From positions 333,392-397,391 of the forward strand of contig NZNS01000010.1 in NCBI GenBank assembly GCA_002694985.1: a DNA stretch of 64,000 nt, written 5' to 3'. The position numbers were made by a program, and so were the translations under genes. Within the stretch, counting starts at the first letter, position 1; each line of letters opens with the position of its first letter. Shown piece after piece: positions 17,655-27,463 of this stretch. The notes under the pieces are model-generated. The model did no database searches and had not been told where the DNA came from. It worked only from the letters and a program-made list of their open reading frames with translations. This DNA is from Parvibaculum sp. Lineage in GTDB: Bacteria; Pseudomonadota; Alphaproteobacteria; Parvibaculales; Parvibaculaceae.

Positions 17655-18935
17655 TCAGAGACCGAGAGCTGCGGGAAAAGCACTGCCACGGGCCATTTTC
17701 CAGGCCGGTTCTTCCATAATCCGTGCCGGCAGGACAAGCTCCTGCGTGGAAAGCCCTTCGCGACGCCGCCCCGTCAACGACAGAGAGCCATCGAGTGCGG
17801 ACGTCTCGACCAGCGCAAGGGCAATATTGGCACCGAGCGCAGGAGAGAAACCGGCTGTCGTCGCTGTGCCGACAGGGCGTGTGCCGGAAAGGACCGTCGA
17901 AAGAGCTACGGGTTCGAGGGCTTCGGCAACCAGTGCAACGAGGCGGCGGCGCGGTGGCTTATCCGCGAGACGGCGAAGCGCCCTGCCCCCGTTGAAGACC
18001 GGTTTGTTCAAAGAGATGGCGGGCGCGGACCAGAGTTCGAAGGGTGTTGCCGCATCGCCGGACATGACCGCGGCAAAGGCCGAAAGATAATCGCGGCCCG
18101 CGCGTGGCAAAGCCGCTTCGAGGCGGGCGAGTTCGCGCAAGGCAAAGCCCGCCGGCCGCAAACCGTGAGACATGCCCTTGCTCATCAGGCGGCGCCAGAG
18201 ATGCGGCGCGTCTTCCACGTCTGCCCAAAGTTCATAACCAAGATCGCCGCTTGCTCCGGTGCGGCTCACATAGACGGGCATGCCGCCAATATCCGCCCAG
18301 CATGCGGCGAAAGGCGCGAGAGATTCGATGTCTTTGACCCCCGCATCGCGAAGGCAGGCGGCAGAGAGCGGGCCCTGAAGCGAGAGCATGGCCAGCGTCG
18401 CGCTCACATCCTCGATGCGGACGCGGAAACCCAGGGCGCTCTCCGTCATCCAGGCGAGATGCGTCTCCTCCGTGACCAGACGATATTCCTCATCGCCGAG
18501 ACGGAAGAGAATTCCGTCGCCGAGCACAAGCCCCGCACCCTCGCAGAATATGACAGGGATGGCGGCATGAACGGCGAGCGAGGAGAGATCGCGCGTGACG
18601 AGGCGCTGAAGATAATCCGTGGCATCGCGGCCGGAGATGCGCGTCTTCACCAGCGGCGAATGATCGGCAAGAACAGCCGCACCGCGCAAGGCCCGGTATT
18701 CATCGCCGAGATCGGTCAAGACATCGGGGACGGTGTATCCGTTCCATTCCGTCCAGCGGTTCGTCCGGCTTTCAGCAGAAATGAGGAGATGAAGCGGCGT
18801 CGTATGCACGGTGCGCGCGAAAGGCGGCTCGACGGGCTGCTTCTCGAAAAGTGCGGGATCGACAGCCGCCTGCTCATTGTCGAGATCGACCTGTTCCTGC
18901 GCAGTCTCGTCTGGATGTGCTGTGTCGGGCGTCAT
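17655..18935 (-). CDS. GcvT-fold aminomethyltransferase family protein
   Basis: A 426-residue protein of the glycine-cleavage T-protein family, tetrahydrofolate-binding enzymes that take a one-carbon unit from an amine. The GcvT domain covers about residues 60-330 (EYRALRGAAVLADHSPLVKTRISGRD is cut here to the motif GRDATDYLQRLVTRDL; SRTGASGDLGYELW; GFALRELARLEAALPRAGRDY) and the C-terminal barrel covers about 340-420. It is the third gene of an operon, and its ATG overlaps the stop of the upstream flavoprotein (ATGA at 18932-18935). Pairing with flavoprotein oxidases recalls dimethylglycine or sarcosine oxidase systems, where THF traps formaldehyde. The actual substrate is unknown. Confidence 0.8.
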   Translation of the reverse strand: MTPDTAHPDETAQEQVDLDNEQAAVDPALFEKQPVEPPFARTVHTTPLHLLISAESRTNRWTEWNGYTVPDVLTDLGDEYRALRGAAVLADHSPLVKTRISGRDATDYLQRLVTRDLSSLAVHAAIPVIFCEGAGLVLGDGILFRLGDEEYRLVTEETHLAWMTESALGFRVRIEDVSATLAMLSLQGPLSAACLRDAGVKDIESLAPFAACWADIGGMPVYVSRTGASGDLGYELWADVEDAPHLWRRLMSKGMSHGLRPAGFALRELARLEAALPRAGRDYLSAFAAVMSGDAATPFELWSAPAISLNKPVFNGGRALRRLADKPPRRRLVALVAEALEPVALSTVLSGTRPVGTATTAGFSPALGANIALALVETSALDGSLSLTGRRREGLSTQELVLPARIMEEPAWKMARGSAFPAALGL

Positions 18936-20506
18936 GCGTCTCCCCTTTCGAGTGCGGCACCGGCCGCAACCCAACCCGGCAACCCGGTGACGCCGCCGCC
19001 TGGATGGCTGCCCGCGCCACAAAGCCAGAGGCCCGGCAGCGGCGTCTCGTAGCGGCTGTAACCCGGCGCCGGGCGGGAAACCAGAAGTCCATCGAGGCGG
19101 ATGTCGCCCTGGTGCCAGTCGCCGCCCGCGAGCCCGTACTTCCTCTCGATGTCATGCGGCATGAGGATCTCACCCGCGATCATCGCATCTGCGATCTCCG
19201 GCGCATAACCGCCAAGCGTACGGATGACACGCTGCACGAGCGCCTCACGATGCGTTTCCCAGCCACCTTCAATTTCATGCGGTATGTTGTGAACGATGAT
19301 CGAAATGACGTGCTGCCCTTCGGGCGCGAGCGAGGGGTCGGCAAAGCTCGGCAGGAGAAGTTCCATCACGGGTTCGAGCGGCAGATCGCCATTCTGCGCG
19401 GCGTGCGAGGTTTCATCGAGTTCGGCAAGAGAAGGCGCAATGAGAAGCCGCGCGCCATGAAGTTCCGGCGCAAGGCCGGTGAATTGCGGCAAACGATCAA
19501 GTGCGAGATTGATCTTCGCAGCCGTGCCGCGCGGCGAGAAGTTTCGAAGTTCACGAATATCGTCTGTCTCGACATGATGCGCGCCAACGAGCTCAAGCAT
19601 GGTCACGCCTGGCGAGATGGCGGACAGGACGAGGGGCGCGCGGATCTCGACGCCGCCTGAAAGCACGATGCCGTTGACCCTTCCCTCTTCGACGAGGATG
19701 CGGGAAACCTCCGTATCGAGATGGATCTTGCCACCCGATGCGGCAATGGCTGCGACAAGCGCATCGGCGAGCGCCCCCATACCGCCCGCGGGCAGGCAAG
19801 CGCCCTGCCCCTGCAAACGCATCGCCTCACGAAGAACGGCGCGGAAGGATGTGCCCGGCGCATATGGCCCCTCGCCCCCACCCAGCGTTGCGTCGAAAGC
19901 GAGCGCGCCTTTCAGAAGCGGCGACTCGAATTCGGCATCCAGCCGGTCGCCGATGGATTCGGGCAGAGTACGAAGCAGGTTCTGCATCGTGCCACGCCCC
20001 TTCAACATTGCCCGCCAGACAGACCGGCGGAGGAAACGCCTTAACGCGTCGGGGTCCGCCAGTTCCGGCGGGCGCTCGCCCAGTAACGGCGCAACAAGCC
20101 CGGCCAGTGCCCGGCGGTGCGCGACATATTCGCGGTAGGCCTCCGCATCTTTCGGCAGCGCCTCGCGAAATACAGCAAATTCCTTGCGTGTACGCGGCAG
20201 AAGAAGATGTTTTCCATCGCGGTCGAGGGCGACGGTTGCGACGTTGCGCACGGCGTAGCGCAGGCCGTGCCTCGCAAGTTTCAGCTTGCGCTCGATCCGG
20301 CGGGGAAACCCTTCGAGAAGATGTGCGACGGCGGAGACGCTGTAACCCGGCGTGATTTCGGAAGTGACGGCGGCACCGCCCGCGCGCGGGCCTGCTTCCG
20401 CGACGAGAACGCGCTTTCCCTCGCCGGCCAGACGCGCGGCCGCGACAAGGCCGTTATGACCGCCGCCCACCACAATCGCGTCGAACCCCTCGCTGTCCCA
20501 ACTCAT
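18932..20506 (-). CDS. FAD oxidoreductase, PYROXD2/phytoene-desaturase-like (copy 2)
   Basis: A 524-residue flavoprotein of the amine-oxidase/phytoene desaturase superfamily. The Rossmann motif VVGGGHNGLVAAARLA (residues about 11-26) is followed by E-A-G-P-R-A-G-G. The C-terminal substrate/FAD motif is LPGLWLCGAGSHPGGGVTGLPG. The middle segment (QGQGACLPAGGMGALADAL) fits PYROXD2-like proteins, whose reaction is poorly known. It overlaps the upstream paralogue and the downstream GcvT-like gene by 4 bases each, a tightly coupled operon. No carotenoid genes are nearby, so carotenoid desaturation is not supported. Confidence 0.8.
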   Translation of the reverse strand: MSWDSEGFDAIVVGGGHNGLVAAARLAGEGKRVLVAEAGPRAGGAAVTSEITPGYSVSAVAHLLEGFPRRIERKLKLARHGLRYAVRNVATVALDRDGKHLLLPRTRKEFAVFREALPKDAEAYREYVAHRRALAGLVAPLLGERPPELADPDALRRFLRRSVWRAMLKGRGTMQNLLRTLPESIGDRLDAEFESPLLKGALAFDATLGGGEGPYAPGTSFRAVLREAMRLQGQGACLPAGGMGALADALVAAIAASGGKIHLDTEVSRILVEEGRVNGIVLSGGVEIRAPLVLSAISPGVTMLELVGAHHVETDDIRELRNFSPRGTAAKINLALDRLPQFTGLAPELHGARLLIAPSLAELDETSHAAQNGDLPLEPVMELLLPSFADPSLAPEGQHVISIIVHNIPHEIEGGWETHREALVQRVIRTLGGYAPEIADAMIAGEILMPHDIERKYGLAGGDWHQGDIRLDGLLVSRPAPGYSRYETPLPGLWLCGAGSHPGGGVTGLPGWVAAGAALERGDA

Positions 20507-22107
20507 GTGCGGGCCTCCTTACGCTTGGCGGCAAGAAGCGCCGCGGCGGCATTGGCGCCTGCTCCGCCCATGACGAGCGGACCCGGATGGGCGCTGGGCG
20601 AACAGAGATAGAAGTTACGCAACGGCGTTTCCGCCCCTCCCGTGCCGGGAAAAGGACGGTTAAAGAAGAGCTGATCCAGCGTCGTCGCGCCATAGGAGAA
20701 ATCGCCGCCCGTGAGGCCGATCTCGTTTTCGATGTCGTCCGGCAACAGAACCTCGAAAGCAACGACATGCTTTTCCATGCCGGGGCTGACTTCGGCGAGG
20801 CGCGTCATGACGAGATCGCCCAGCGCCTTGCGCCGCTCTGCCGACCACGGGCCTTCATGCAGAACGTCGGGCACATACTGAACGAGAGCGGAGAGCACGT
20901 GTCCGCCCTGCGGCGCGAGGGAGGGATCGAGGAAGGAGGGAATGAACACGTCGATCAACGGATTGCGCGGCGGGATGCGCGCGCGCCAATCGTCATATGC
21001 ACGCTGCATGGCGGGAATTTCGGCGGCAAGGCGCAAGCCTCCGCCAAGCGAGGGACAGCCTTCCGGCAGACCGGGGAAGTCCGGCGCGGCATCGAGCGCG
21101 ATGTTGAGCTTGGCCGCGACGCCGCGCATACACACACGGCCAACGCGCTCCACCAGGCCCTCCGGCAGATCCTTCCACTGGAAGAGGCTGAGGAAACTCC
21201 GCTTCACGTCGAGACCGGAGAAGACCGCATCGGCACCGATTTCCTCGCCATTTGCCAGAACGACACCCTGCACCTTGCGGTCCTTGATGCGGATGTCGGT
21301 CACTTCCGCTTCCATGCGGAGCTGGCCGCCAGCGGCAAGGATGACGGAACGCAGGGCGGAAACAAGTGCGGCCGGACCGCCGACGGGCATCAATGTTTCG
21401 GGCGCGCCGCCCATTGCATCGCCCGCCGTTTCCAGCCACGGCAGAACGAGCCGCGCGGCGCTGGTCGGCGAACAGGGGCCCAGAGTGGCTCCCATCATGG
21501 CGGCGGCGGCCAGATGCGCCTTCACATGCGGGCTTTCGAAATAGCTGTCGAGGAATTCGGATGCGGGGAGCGTCGCGAGGCGGAGCAAGCCGTGAAGATC
21601 GGCGGGCGCCATCGCGGAGATCCGGTCCGCCTTCGCAAGGCGGGCGCGCAAACCGGCAAAGAGCCCCTTGCGCCGGGGACGGGCAGGCCCGGCAAGCAAC
21701 GGCGCGAGGACGCGCGCGGCGCGCAGCATGTCCCGGCGATAGCGCGTGAAAGCATCGGCGTCGACGCGGGAGAAGCGCGCGATTTCGCGGCGCTGAACCA
21801 CGCCGTCGCGGTAGCTCGCGTGATATTCCCCGCCGGGAAAGCAGGTGACACCTCCCTCCGCGCGGATGAAACGAAGACCATGACGCGGCAGATCGAGATC
21901 GGCGACGATGCGAGGCGGCAGACCGCCGCTGCCGAGCGTGAAACGGGGGAGACGATAGCCGGGCGCGACCTCATGCTCGCAAGCGATGCCGCCCGGCGCC
22001 GAGGCGCGATCGAGCACGAGCACGGAGAGACCCGCCCGCGCCAGACAGGCGGCGGCGACGAGCCCGTTGAGTCCGGCTCCAATCACGATCGCATCGTGAC
22101 GCTCCAT
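20503..22107 (-). CDS. FAD oxidoreductase, PYROXD2/phytoene-desaturase-like (copy 1)
   Basis: A 534-residue paralogue of the next gene and first in the operon. The FAD motif VIGAGLNGLVAAACLA lies at residues 7-22, followed by LDRASAPGG. The motif MPVGGPAALVSALRSVILAAGG and the C-terminus NFYLCSPSAHPGPLVMGGAG match PYROXD2-like oxidoreductases. The two copies share an order of motifs but differ throughout, so the duplication is old. A 257-base intergenic region upstream (22108-22364) must contain the promoter; it holds TTAACC and GTTAACG words but no spaced CtrA pair. Confidence 0.8.
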   Translation of the reverse strand: MERHDAIVIGAGLNGLVAAACLARAGLSVLVLDRASAPGGIACEHEVAPGYRLPRFTLGSGGLPPRIVADLDLPRHGLRFIRAEGGVTCFPGGEYHASYRDGVVQRREIARFSRVDADAFTRYRRDMLRAARVLAPLLAGPARPRRKGLFAGLRARLAKADRISAMAPADLHGLLRLATLPASEFLDSYFESPHVKAHLAAAAMMGATLGPCSPTSAARLVLPWLETAGDAMGGAPETLMPVGGPAALVSALRSVILAAGGQLRMEAEVTDIRIKDRKVQGVVLANGEEIGADAVFSGLDVKRSFLSLFQWKDLPEGLVERVGRVCMRGVAAKLNIALDAAPDFPGLPEGCPSLGGGLRLAAEIPAMQRAYDDWRARIPPRNPLIDVFIPSFLDPSLAPQGGHVLSALVQYVPDVLHEGPWSAERRKALGDLVMTRLAEVSPGMEKHVVAFEVLLPDDIENEIGLTGGDFSYGATTLDQLFFNRPFPGTGGAETPLRNFYLCSPSAHPGPLVMGGAGANAAAALLAAKRKEART

Positions 22108-22364
22108 GCGCCCCTAACTCCACAACACCTGCCCGGCATGGGACGGTCCCGAAGGATGCCTTCGGCTTTACCTATCCGAAACGTGCCGTTTTGACACGTC
22201 CGATACCAGACAGCACCTGCCGAAAAAGGAAAGCGGCAGACGGGTTAACCAAGAATGTCCGGGGATTGCCTTGCTTGCGGCACGACAACGCCCAACAGCG
22301 TTAACGCACCGATACCCCGGCCAGTACTCCGCCGGTGCAAGAGTTCAGCCAGAGAAAGGGAGAC

Positions 22365-25307
22365 TCAGTCGGGGGTAACGATGCTCTCGAAGGCCTCGCG
22401 AACCTTGCGCTGATTTTCCAGGAGTTCGGCTTCAAGGGCGGGAAAATCCGGCGCATCGCCGGCACGGGCAAGCAGCGAGCGCAGACCGGAAGATGCTTCG
22501 GCGGGATTGAACACGCCCTCCACACAGACGCGGATCACCTGGGTCAGGTTGTGAATGAGAGCGATGGCGCGCACCAGCATGTCCGCCGTTTCGGGGTGCA
22601 GGAGGTTTGCCTCCGCAATACGCAGGAAAGAACTGCGCGTATGCGGGGTCAGGATTTCGGGATGCGCGGCGCCATGCGCGAGCTGAAGGAACTGGGCGAT
22701 GAATTCGAGATCGACGAGGCCGCCGCGCACATGCTTCATCTCCCACGGGTTCGAGCTTGGCCGTTCCTTTGCGAGACGGGCACGCATTTCCGCAACGTCC
22801 GCGGCGATTTTCGCCTTGTCGCGCGGGCGCGTCAGCGTATCGGCGATGGCCTTCTCGACCTGCTGCTTGAGATCGTCCGGCCCGGCGATGACCCGCGCGC
22901 GCGTCAGCGCCATGTGCTCCCAGGTCCATGCTTCCGATTCCTGATAGGCAACGAAGCTCGAAAAGGAAGTGGCAATCGGTCCGGCATTGCCCGATGGGCG
23001 GAGCCGCATGTCGACCTCGTAGAGCTTTCCTTCCGCCGTCGGCGCGGTGAGCGCGCTGATGAGTTGCTGGCAGACACGCGCGTAATATTGAGCGGCGTGG
23101 AGCGGGCGCTCGCCATCGGACGAGGCTTCGGCATCTGCGTCATAGATCATGATCAGATCGAGATCGGAGGCCGCGCTCATTTCCTCACTGCCGAGCTTGC
23201 CCATTGCAACGACCACGAAGCGCCCACCGGGAATGCGTCCGTGTTTCTCGGCCACTCTCGTTTCCGCGGCGGGTGCCAGGGCCGCGACCAGCTCGCTTGC
23301 CAACGCCGCATAGGCCGGGCCCGCCTCCTCCGCATCGGCACTGCCCGAAAGCACCCGAACGCCGAGACGAAAGCGATATTCACGCGCCCAGACACGGGCG
23401 AAATCGAGAATGTCCTGATAATCCTCCGCGTGGGCAAGCTCATCGCAAAGGCTTTGGTTCAAGGTCTCACTGTCGGGCAGCACCTTGAAGAAATCCGGAT
23501 CGACCACGGCTTCGAGCACACGCGGGTTCTGGCTCAGATAATTGGCGAGACGCGGAGCCATGCCGCAAATGCCCGCAAGCAGGTCGAGCAGATGCGGATT
23601 GGAATAGAGCATCGAGAAAAGCTGCACGCCGGCCGGGAGGCCGGTGAGAAAGCGGTCGAAACGGTCGAAGGCCGTGTCGGGGTTCGAGGTGCGCGAGAGC
23701 GCGCGCAGCAGCGCGGGCATGAGGCTGGTCAGCAATTCGCGAGAACGCGAAGCGCGTGTCGCCGGAAAGCGGCCCGTATGCCAGGCCCGGATCGCTTCGG
23801 ACATTTCGGAGACGCGAGTGAAGCCGATGCCGCGCAATGTTTCGAGCGTCTCGGGGTCGTCTTCCGTGCCGGTGAAGACGAGACTTCCGCTCTCCTCTCC
23901 CAAAGGCGGCGCCGTTTCGAACAGCTTCGTGTAGTGATCGCGGACGCATTCAAGACGCGTGGTAAGCGCCTTGGCGAAACTGTCGCGATCGGCAAACCCC
24001 ATGAAGCATGCCACACGGTCCAGATCGGCATCCGAAGTCGGCAGGGAGTGCGTCTGTTCATCCTCGATCATCTGGAGGCGGTGCTCAAGGGTACGCAGGA
24101 AACGATAGGCTTCCTTCAGTTCCTCCGCTGCCTCGTTCGTGATCCACTTTTTCAGCGCCAATTCGTCCAGCATGAGGCAGGTCTGCTTGCCCCGCAGATC
24201 ATAATCGCGGCCACCGGCGATCAGTTGCTGCGTCTGTACGAAGAATTCGATTTCACGAATGCCGCCCCACCCGAGCTTGATGTTGTGGCCAGCCACGGCG
24301 ATGGTGCCATGGCCGCCGACGGCATGTATCTGCCGCTTCATGGAATGAATGTCGTCGATGGCGGCGAAGTCGAGATTCTTGCGCCAGATATAGGGCGTCA
24401 GCATTTGCAGGAAGCGCGCGCCCGCTTCGAGATCTCCCGCGATGGCACGTGCCTTGATGAAGGCGGCGCGTTCCCAGTTCTGTCCGCGGCTTTCGTAGTA
24501 ACTTTCTGCCGCAGGCAAGGAAACTGCGACGGGCGTACCGCCGGGATCGGGGCGGAGCCGCAGGTCGGTGCGGAAGACATAGCCATCCGCCGTGCGCTCC
24601 TGCAGCATCTTCACGAGATCCTTGGTGAGGCGCACGAAGAAGCCGCTATCGTCGAGCCCCGCCTTCAGCGGCAACTGTCCGGGTTCGTAAAAAACGACGA
24701 TATCTATGTCGCTGGAGTAATTGAGTTCACGCGAGCCATATTTCCCCATGCCGAGGACGACGAGCCCCGAGCCTTCGGCGCTGACTTCTTCCGGTGCCTT
24801 CGCGATTTGTCCACGCGCCGCCGCATTGCGCAGCAGCCAGCCGATGCAGGCATTGACGGCGGCGTCCGCGAAGGAGGTAAGCGCATCCGTTACGCGCTCC
24901 AGCGGCCAGGCGCCGGTGATATCGGCCATGGCGACGAGAAGCGCGGCCTCGGACTTTGCAAGACGCAGCGCCGACATGACTTCTTCCTGCTTGTCGAGCG
25001 CGCCGGCCGATGCCGTTCGAACGAGAAGATCATCGAAGGCGGCATTCGGCGTCCGTTCGACAAGACGCGGAAGCCAGTCCGCATGGAGGCGGATGATGCG
25101 GCCGAGAAAAGGAGAGTTACCGAAAATGGAGGAGACGAGATGACGGACATTCTCATCGACGGCGAGCGATTGAAGCTGCGGATCTCCGATAGTCGCGACG
25201 GCGGCGTCGAAGTCCTCGATTTCGCGAGCGACACGCTCCGCGTCATAGGGCGCAGGCGCGGCCCCTGCCCATTCGCGAAGTGTTCTTGTAGCCTCAACGT
25301 CCTGCAC
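22365..25307 (-). CDS. glnE: Bifunctional glutamine synthetase adenylyltransferase / adenylyl-removing enzyme
   Basis: A 980-residue GlnE, which adds AMP to or removes it from glutamine synthetase according to PII status, setting nitrogen assimilation. Two nucleotidyltransferase domains are visible. The N-terminal deadenylylating domain has GSRELNYSSDIDIVVF at about 191-206. The C-terminal adenylylating domain has GSEEMSAASDLDLIMIYD near residue 710. Each is followed by a helical GlnD-PII-type domain, and length is normal. It is the last gene of the run ccm-degP-regulator-kinase-glnE, an order shared with Rhizobiales. The gap to the kinase is 60 bases. Confidence 0.95.
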   Translation of the reverse strand: MQDVEATRTLREWAGAAPAPYDAERVAREIEDFDAAVATIGDPQLQSLAVDENVRHLVSSIFGNSPFLGRIIRLHADWLPRLVERTPNAAFDDLLVRTASAGALDKQEEVMSALRLAKSEAALLVAMADITGAWPLERVTDALTSFADAAVNACIGWLLRNAAARGQIAKAPEEVSAEGSGLVVLGMGKYGSRELNYSSDIDIVVFYEPGQLPLKAGLDDSGFFVRLTKDLVKMLQERTADGYVFRTDLRLRPDPGGTPVAVSLPAAESYYESRGQNWERAAFIKARAIAGDLEAGARFLQMLTPYIWRKNLDFAAIDDIHSMKRQIHAVGGHGTIAVAGHNIKLGWGGIREIEFFVQTQQLIAGGRDYDLRGKQTCLMLDELALKKWITNEAAEELKEAYRFLRTLEHRLQMIEDEQTHSLPTSDADLDRVACFMGFADRDSFAKALTTRLECVRDHYTKLFETAPPLGEESGSLVFTGTEDDPETLETLRGIGFTRVSEMSEAIRAWHTGRFPATRASRSRELLTSLMPALLRALSRTSNPDTAFDRFDRFLTGLPAGVQLFSMLYSNPHLLDLLAGICGMAPRLANYLSQNPRVLEAVVDPDFFKVLPDSETLNQSLCDELAHAEDYQDILDFARVWAREYRFRLGVRVLSGSADAEEAGPAYAALASELVAALAPAAETRVAEKHGRIPGGRFVVVAMGKLGSEEMSAASDLDLIMIYDADAEASSDGERPLHAAQYYARVCQQLISALTAPTAEGKLYEVDMRLRPSGNAGPIATSFSSFVAYQESEAWTWEHMALTRARVIAGPDDLKQQVEKAIADTLTRPRDKAKIAADVAEMRARLAKERPSSNPWEMKHVRGGLVDLEFIAQFLQLAHGAAHPEILTPHTRSSFLRIAEANLLHPETADMLVRAIALIHNLTQVIRVCVEGVFNPAEASSGLRSLLARAGDAPDFPALEAELLENQRKVREAFESIVTPD

Positions 25308-25367
25308 TCGCCTCTCCTTCCGCAGCGCGGATAAAAACAGGCGGAGAGTAACAGATTCCGGTGCGCT

Positions 25368-26768
25368 TCAACGCCCAGAAACAGGCAGATGAAGCGTCAC
25401 GCGCAAGCCGGGCCGATTATCGTCAAGCTCGATCGAACCGCCATGAAGCCGCGCGACGGCGGCAACGAGGCTGAGGCCGAGCCCGGAGCCCGGCGTGTTG
25501 CGGCTTGCCTCAAGCCGGACGAAACGCTCCAGCACATGCTGCCGTTCGGCGGCGGGAATACCAGGGCCATGATCGGCCACCGACAGAACGATACCGCGGC
25601 CGGGGCGCGCGAGGTCGGTGCCGGCGGAAACGGTGATGACGCGGTCATCGCCGGTCTCCTGCGGAAGACCGTGCTTGATCGCGTTGTCGAGAAGATTGGC
25701 GACGGCCTGCGAAAGCAATTCGCGGTTGCCCCAGATCTTCATGTCTTCGGGAACATCGATGCGGATCGCGAGATCCTTTTCTTCGGCGACCGGCTCATAA
25801 AGTTCGGCTGCGTCGTGAAGCGTTGCGCTGAGGTCCACCCATGTCATGGAGTCGCGCAGCGCACCCGCTTCGGCCCGCGCAATCATGAGAAGCGCATTGA
25901 ACGTGCCGAGAAGGTTGTCTGCCTCGACAATGGTCTTTTCAAGCGCCTGCTTGTAGTCCTCCGGCGACGCCTCCTGCATGAGCGTGACTTCGACGCGGTT
26001 TCGCAATCTGTTCAGCGGACTACGAAGATCATGCGCCACATTGTCCGTGACCTGGCGCATACCCGTCATCAGCGCCTCGATCTGGTCGAGCATGGCATTG
26101 AGATTAAGGCCGAGCTGGTCGAGTTCGTCGCCGGTGCCCGCAATGGGCAGGCGCTGCGAAAGGTCGCCATCCATGATGTCGCGGCTGGAGCGATTGATCT
26201 CGTCGACGCGGGCCAGCATGTTGCGGCTCATGAAAAGGCCGCCGACAAGGCCGAGCGCAATGGTCATACCGATTGCCCAGATGAGCGAATTCGTGATGAG
26301 GTTCTCGATCTCGCGCCGTTCCTGCACGTCGCGGCCGACGAGCAGATAGAACCCCTCCTGCAAATAGAAGGCGCGCGCGCGGGCCACCTTCACCTCCGTG
26401 CCGTCCAACGTTTTCCGGTTGTAGCTGAAATCGAACCAGCCATCGGGGCCCGCCTCGACCTGGGGGCGGGCATCCAGTGTGCCGGCGAGAACACGGCCCG
26501 CCGGATCGAGCACGAGATAGAGGCTCTGCCCCGGATCGCGCGAGCGCTGGATTACCGTGTGAACGAGGAGCGGCAACCCGCCCTGCCGGTATTGCTCGGC
26601 GAGCCCCGCAATCTCCGCTTCCACCGCCTCATCGGTCTGGCGGGCGAGGAAACCTGCCGTGTTCCAATAGACATAGGCCAGCAACGCGATCGCCGAGGCG
26701 GCGAACAGAGCCAGATAGATGACCGCGAGCCTGAAGGTCGAGGTTTTAAGAAGTTTGATCAGCGGCAC
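25368..26768 (-). CDS. HAMP sensor histidine kinase
   Basis: A 466-residue two-transmembrane kinase. TM1 lies at about 13-34 (LAVIYLALFAASAIALLAYVY) and TM2 at about 160-179 (SLIWAIGMTIALGLVGGLFM), bracketing a 120-residue periplasmic sensor domain. A HAMP domain follows, then HisKA with H246 in VAHDLRSPLNRLRNRVE and an ATPase domain with NLLDNAIKHG, DHGPGIP and GSGLGLSL. The GTG at 26768 (PLIKLLKTSTFRLAV) is chosen because it gives the usual short N-terminus and overlaps the regulator by 23 bases; an ATG at 26816 would overlap by 71. It is the cognate kinase of the upstream OmpR-type regulator. Confidence 0.88.
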   Translation of the reverse strand: MPLIKLLKTSTFRLAVIYLALFAASAIALLAYVYWNTAGFLARQTDEAVEAEIAGLAEQYRQGGLPLLVHTVIQRSRDPGQSLYLVLDPAGRVLAGTLDARPQVEAGPDGWFDFSYNRKTLDGTEVKVARARAFYLQEGFYLLVGRDVQERREIENLITNSLIWAIGMTIALGLVGGLFMSRNMLARVDEINRSSRDIMDGDLSQRLPIAGTGDELDQLGLNLNAMLDQIEALMTGMRQVTDNVAHDLRSPLNRLRNRVEVTLMQEASPEDYKQALEKTIVEADNLLGTFNALLMIARAEAGALRDSMTWVDLSATLHDAAELYEPVAEEKDLAIRIDVPEDMKIWGNRELLSQAVANLLDNAIKHGLPQETGDDRVITVSAGTDLARPGRGIVLSVADHGPGIPAAERQHVLERFVRLEASRNTPGSGLGLSLVAAVARLHGGSIELDDNRPGLRVTLHLPVSGR

Positions 26769-27432
26769 GAAGCGAGTATCCCGCACCGCGCACGGTGTGC
26801 AAGAGCGGTTGCTCAAAATTCTTGTCGATCTTCGCTCGCAACCGCGAAATATGAACGTCGATCACATTCGTTTGCGGGTCGAAATGATATTCCCAGACAT
26901 TCTCGAGGAGCATGGTCCGGGTGACGACCTGGCCCGCATGTTTCATCAGATATTCGAGCAGCCTGAATTCGCGCGGCTGGAGGTCGATCTCCTGCCCCTC
27001 CCGGACGACCTTCCGGGCGAGAAGGTCGATTTCGAGATCGCCGACCTGAAGCTTCGTGCGGACCTGATCGGGGTTTGCCCGACGGACAAGAACCTCGATC
27101 CGCGCGAGAAGTTCGGCAAAGGCATAAGGCTTGGTCAGATAATCGTCGCCGCCCGCCTTCAGGCCCTTTATGCGGTCATCCACCTCGCCAAGCGCGGAAA
27201 GGAAGAGGACGGGCGTGCGCACACCCTCCTCGCGCAGGGTCTCGACGACGCTGAGCCCATCACGCTTGGGCAGCATGCGGTCGACGATCATGACATCGAA
27301 GGAACTGGAGAGGGCAAGCGTGAGCCCTTCTTCGCCGTCGGCCGCGTGATCGACGATATGCCCGCTTTCGCGCAACCCCTTGACGACATAGGCCGCCGCT
27401 TCCAGGTCGTCTTCAATCACAAGAATGCGCAT
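26746..27432 (-). CDS. OmpR/PhoB-family response regulator
   Basis: A 228-residue regulator. The receiver domain (1-118) has the acidic pair E7/D8-D9, phospho-acceptor D51 in MIVDRMLP and K in LTKPYAF. The C-terminal winged-helix domain (about 125-224) ends with TNVIDVHISRLRAKIDKNFEQPLLHTVRGAGY. It lies between degP and its kinase gene, so it probably controls an envelope-stress or cytochrome-maturation response. No target site was identified. The DegP neighbour suggests, but does not show, a CpxR-like role. Confidence 0.92.
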   Translation of the reverse strand: MRILVIEDDLEAAAYVVKGLRESGHIVDHAADGEEGLTLALSSSFDVMIVDRMLPKRDGLSVVETLREEGVRTPVLFLSALGEVDDRIKGLKAGGDDYLTKPYAFAELLARIEVLVRRANPDQVRTKLQVGDLEIDLLARKVVREGQEIDLQPREFRLLEYLMKHAGQVVTRTMLLENVWEYHFDPQTNVIDVHISRLRAKIDKNFEQPLLHTVRGAGYSLRAADQTS

Positions 27433-27463
27433 TGCCTTGCCAAACTCCAGATCTCAAACCCAA

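Noticed and set aside
22225..22310. TTAACC and GTTAACG words upstream of the flavoprotein operon as a CtrA site
   Set aside because: The half-sites are not spaced by 7 bases, unlike the pairs at 6755 and 6880.
22335..25334. A 999-codon open frame on the plus strand antisense to glnE
   Set aside because: It is the shadow of a high-GC gene: the minus frame is an intact, recognisable GlnE, and the plus frame has no known motif and His/Arg/Gly-rich composition.
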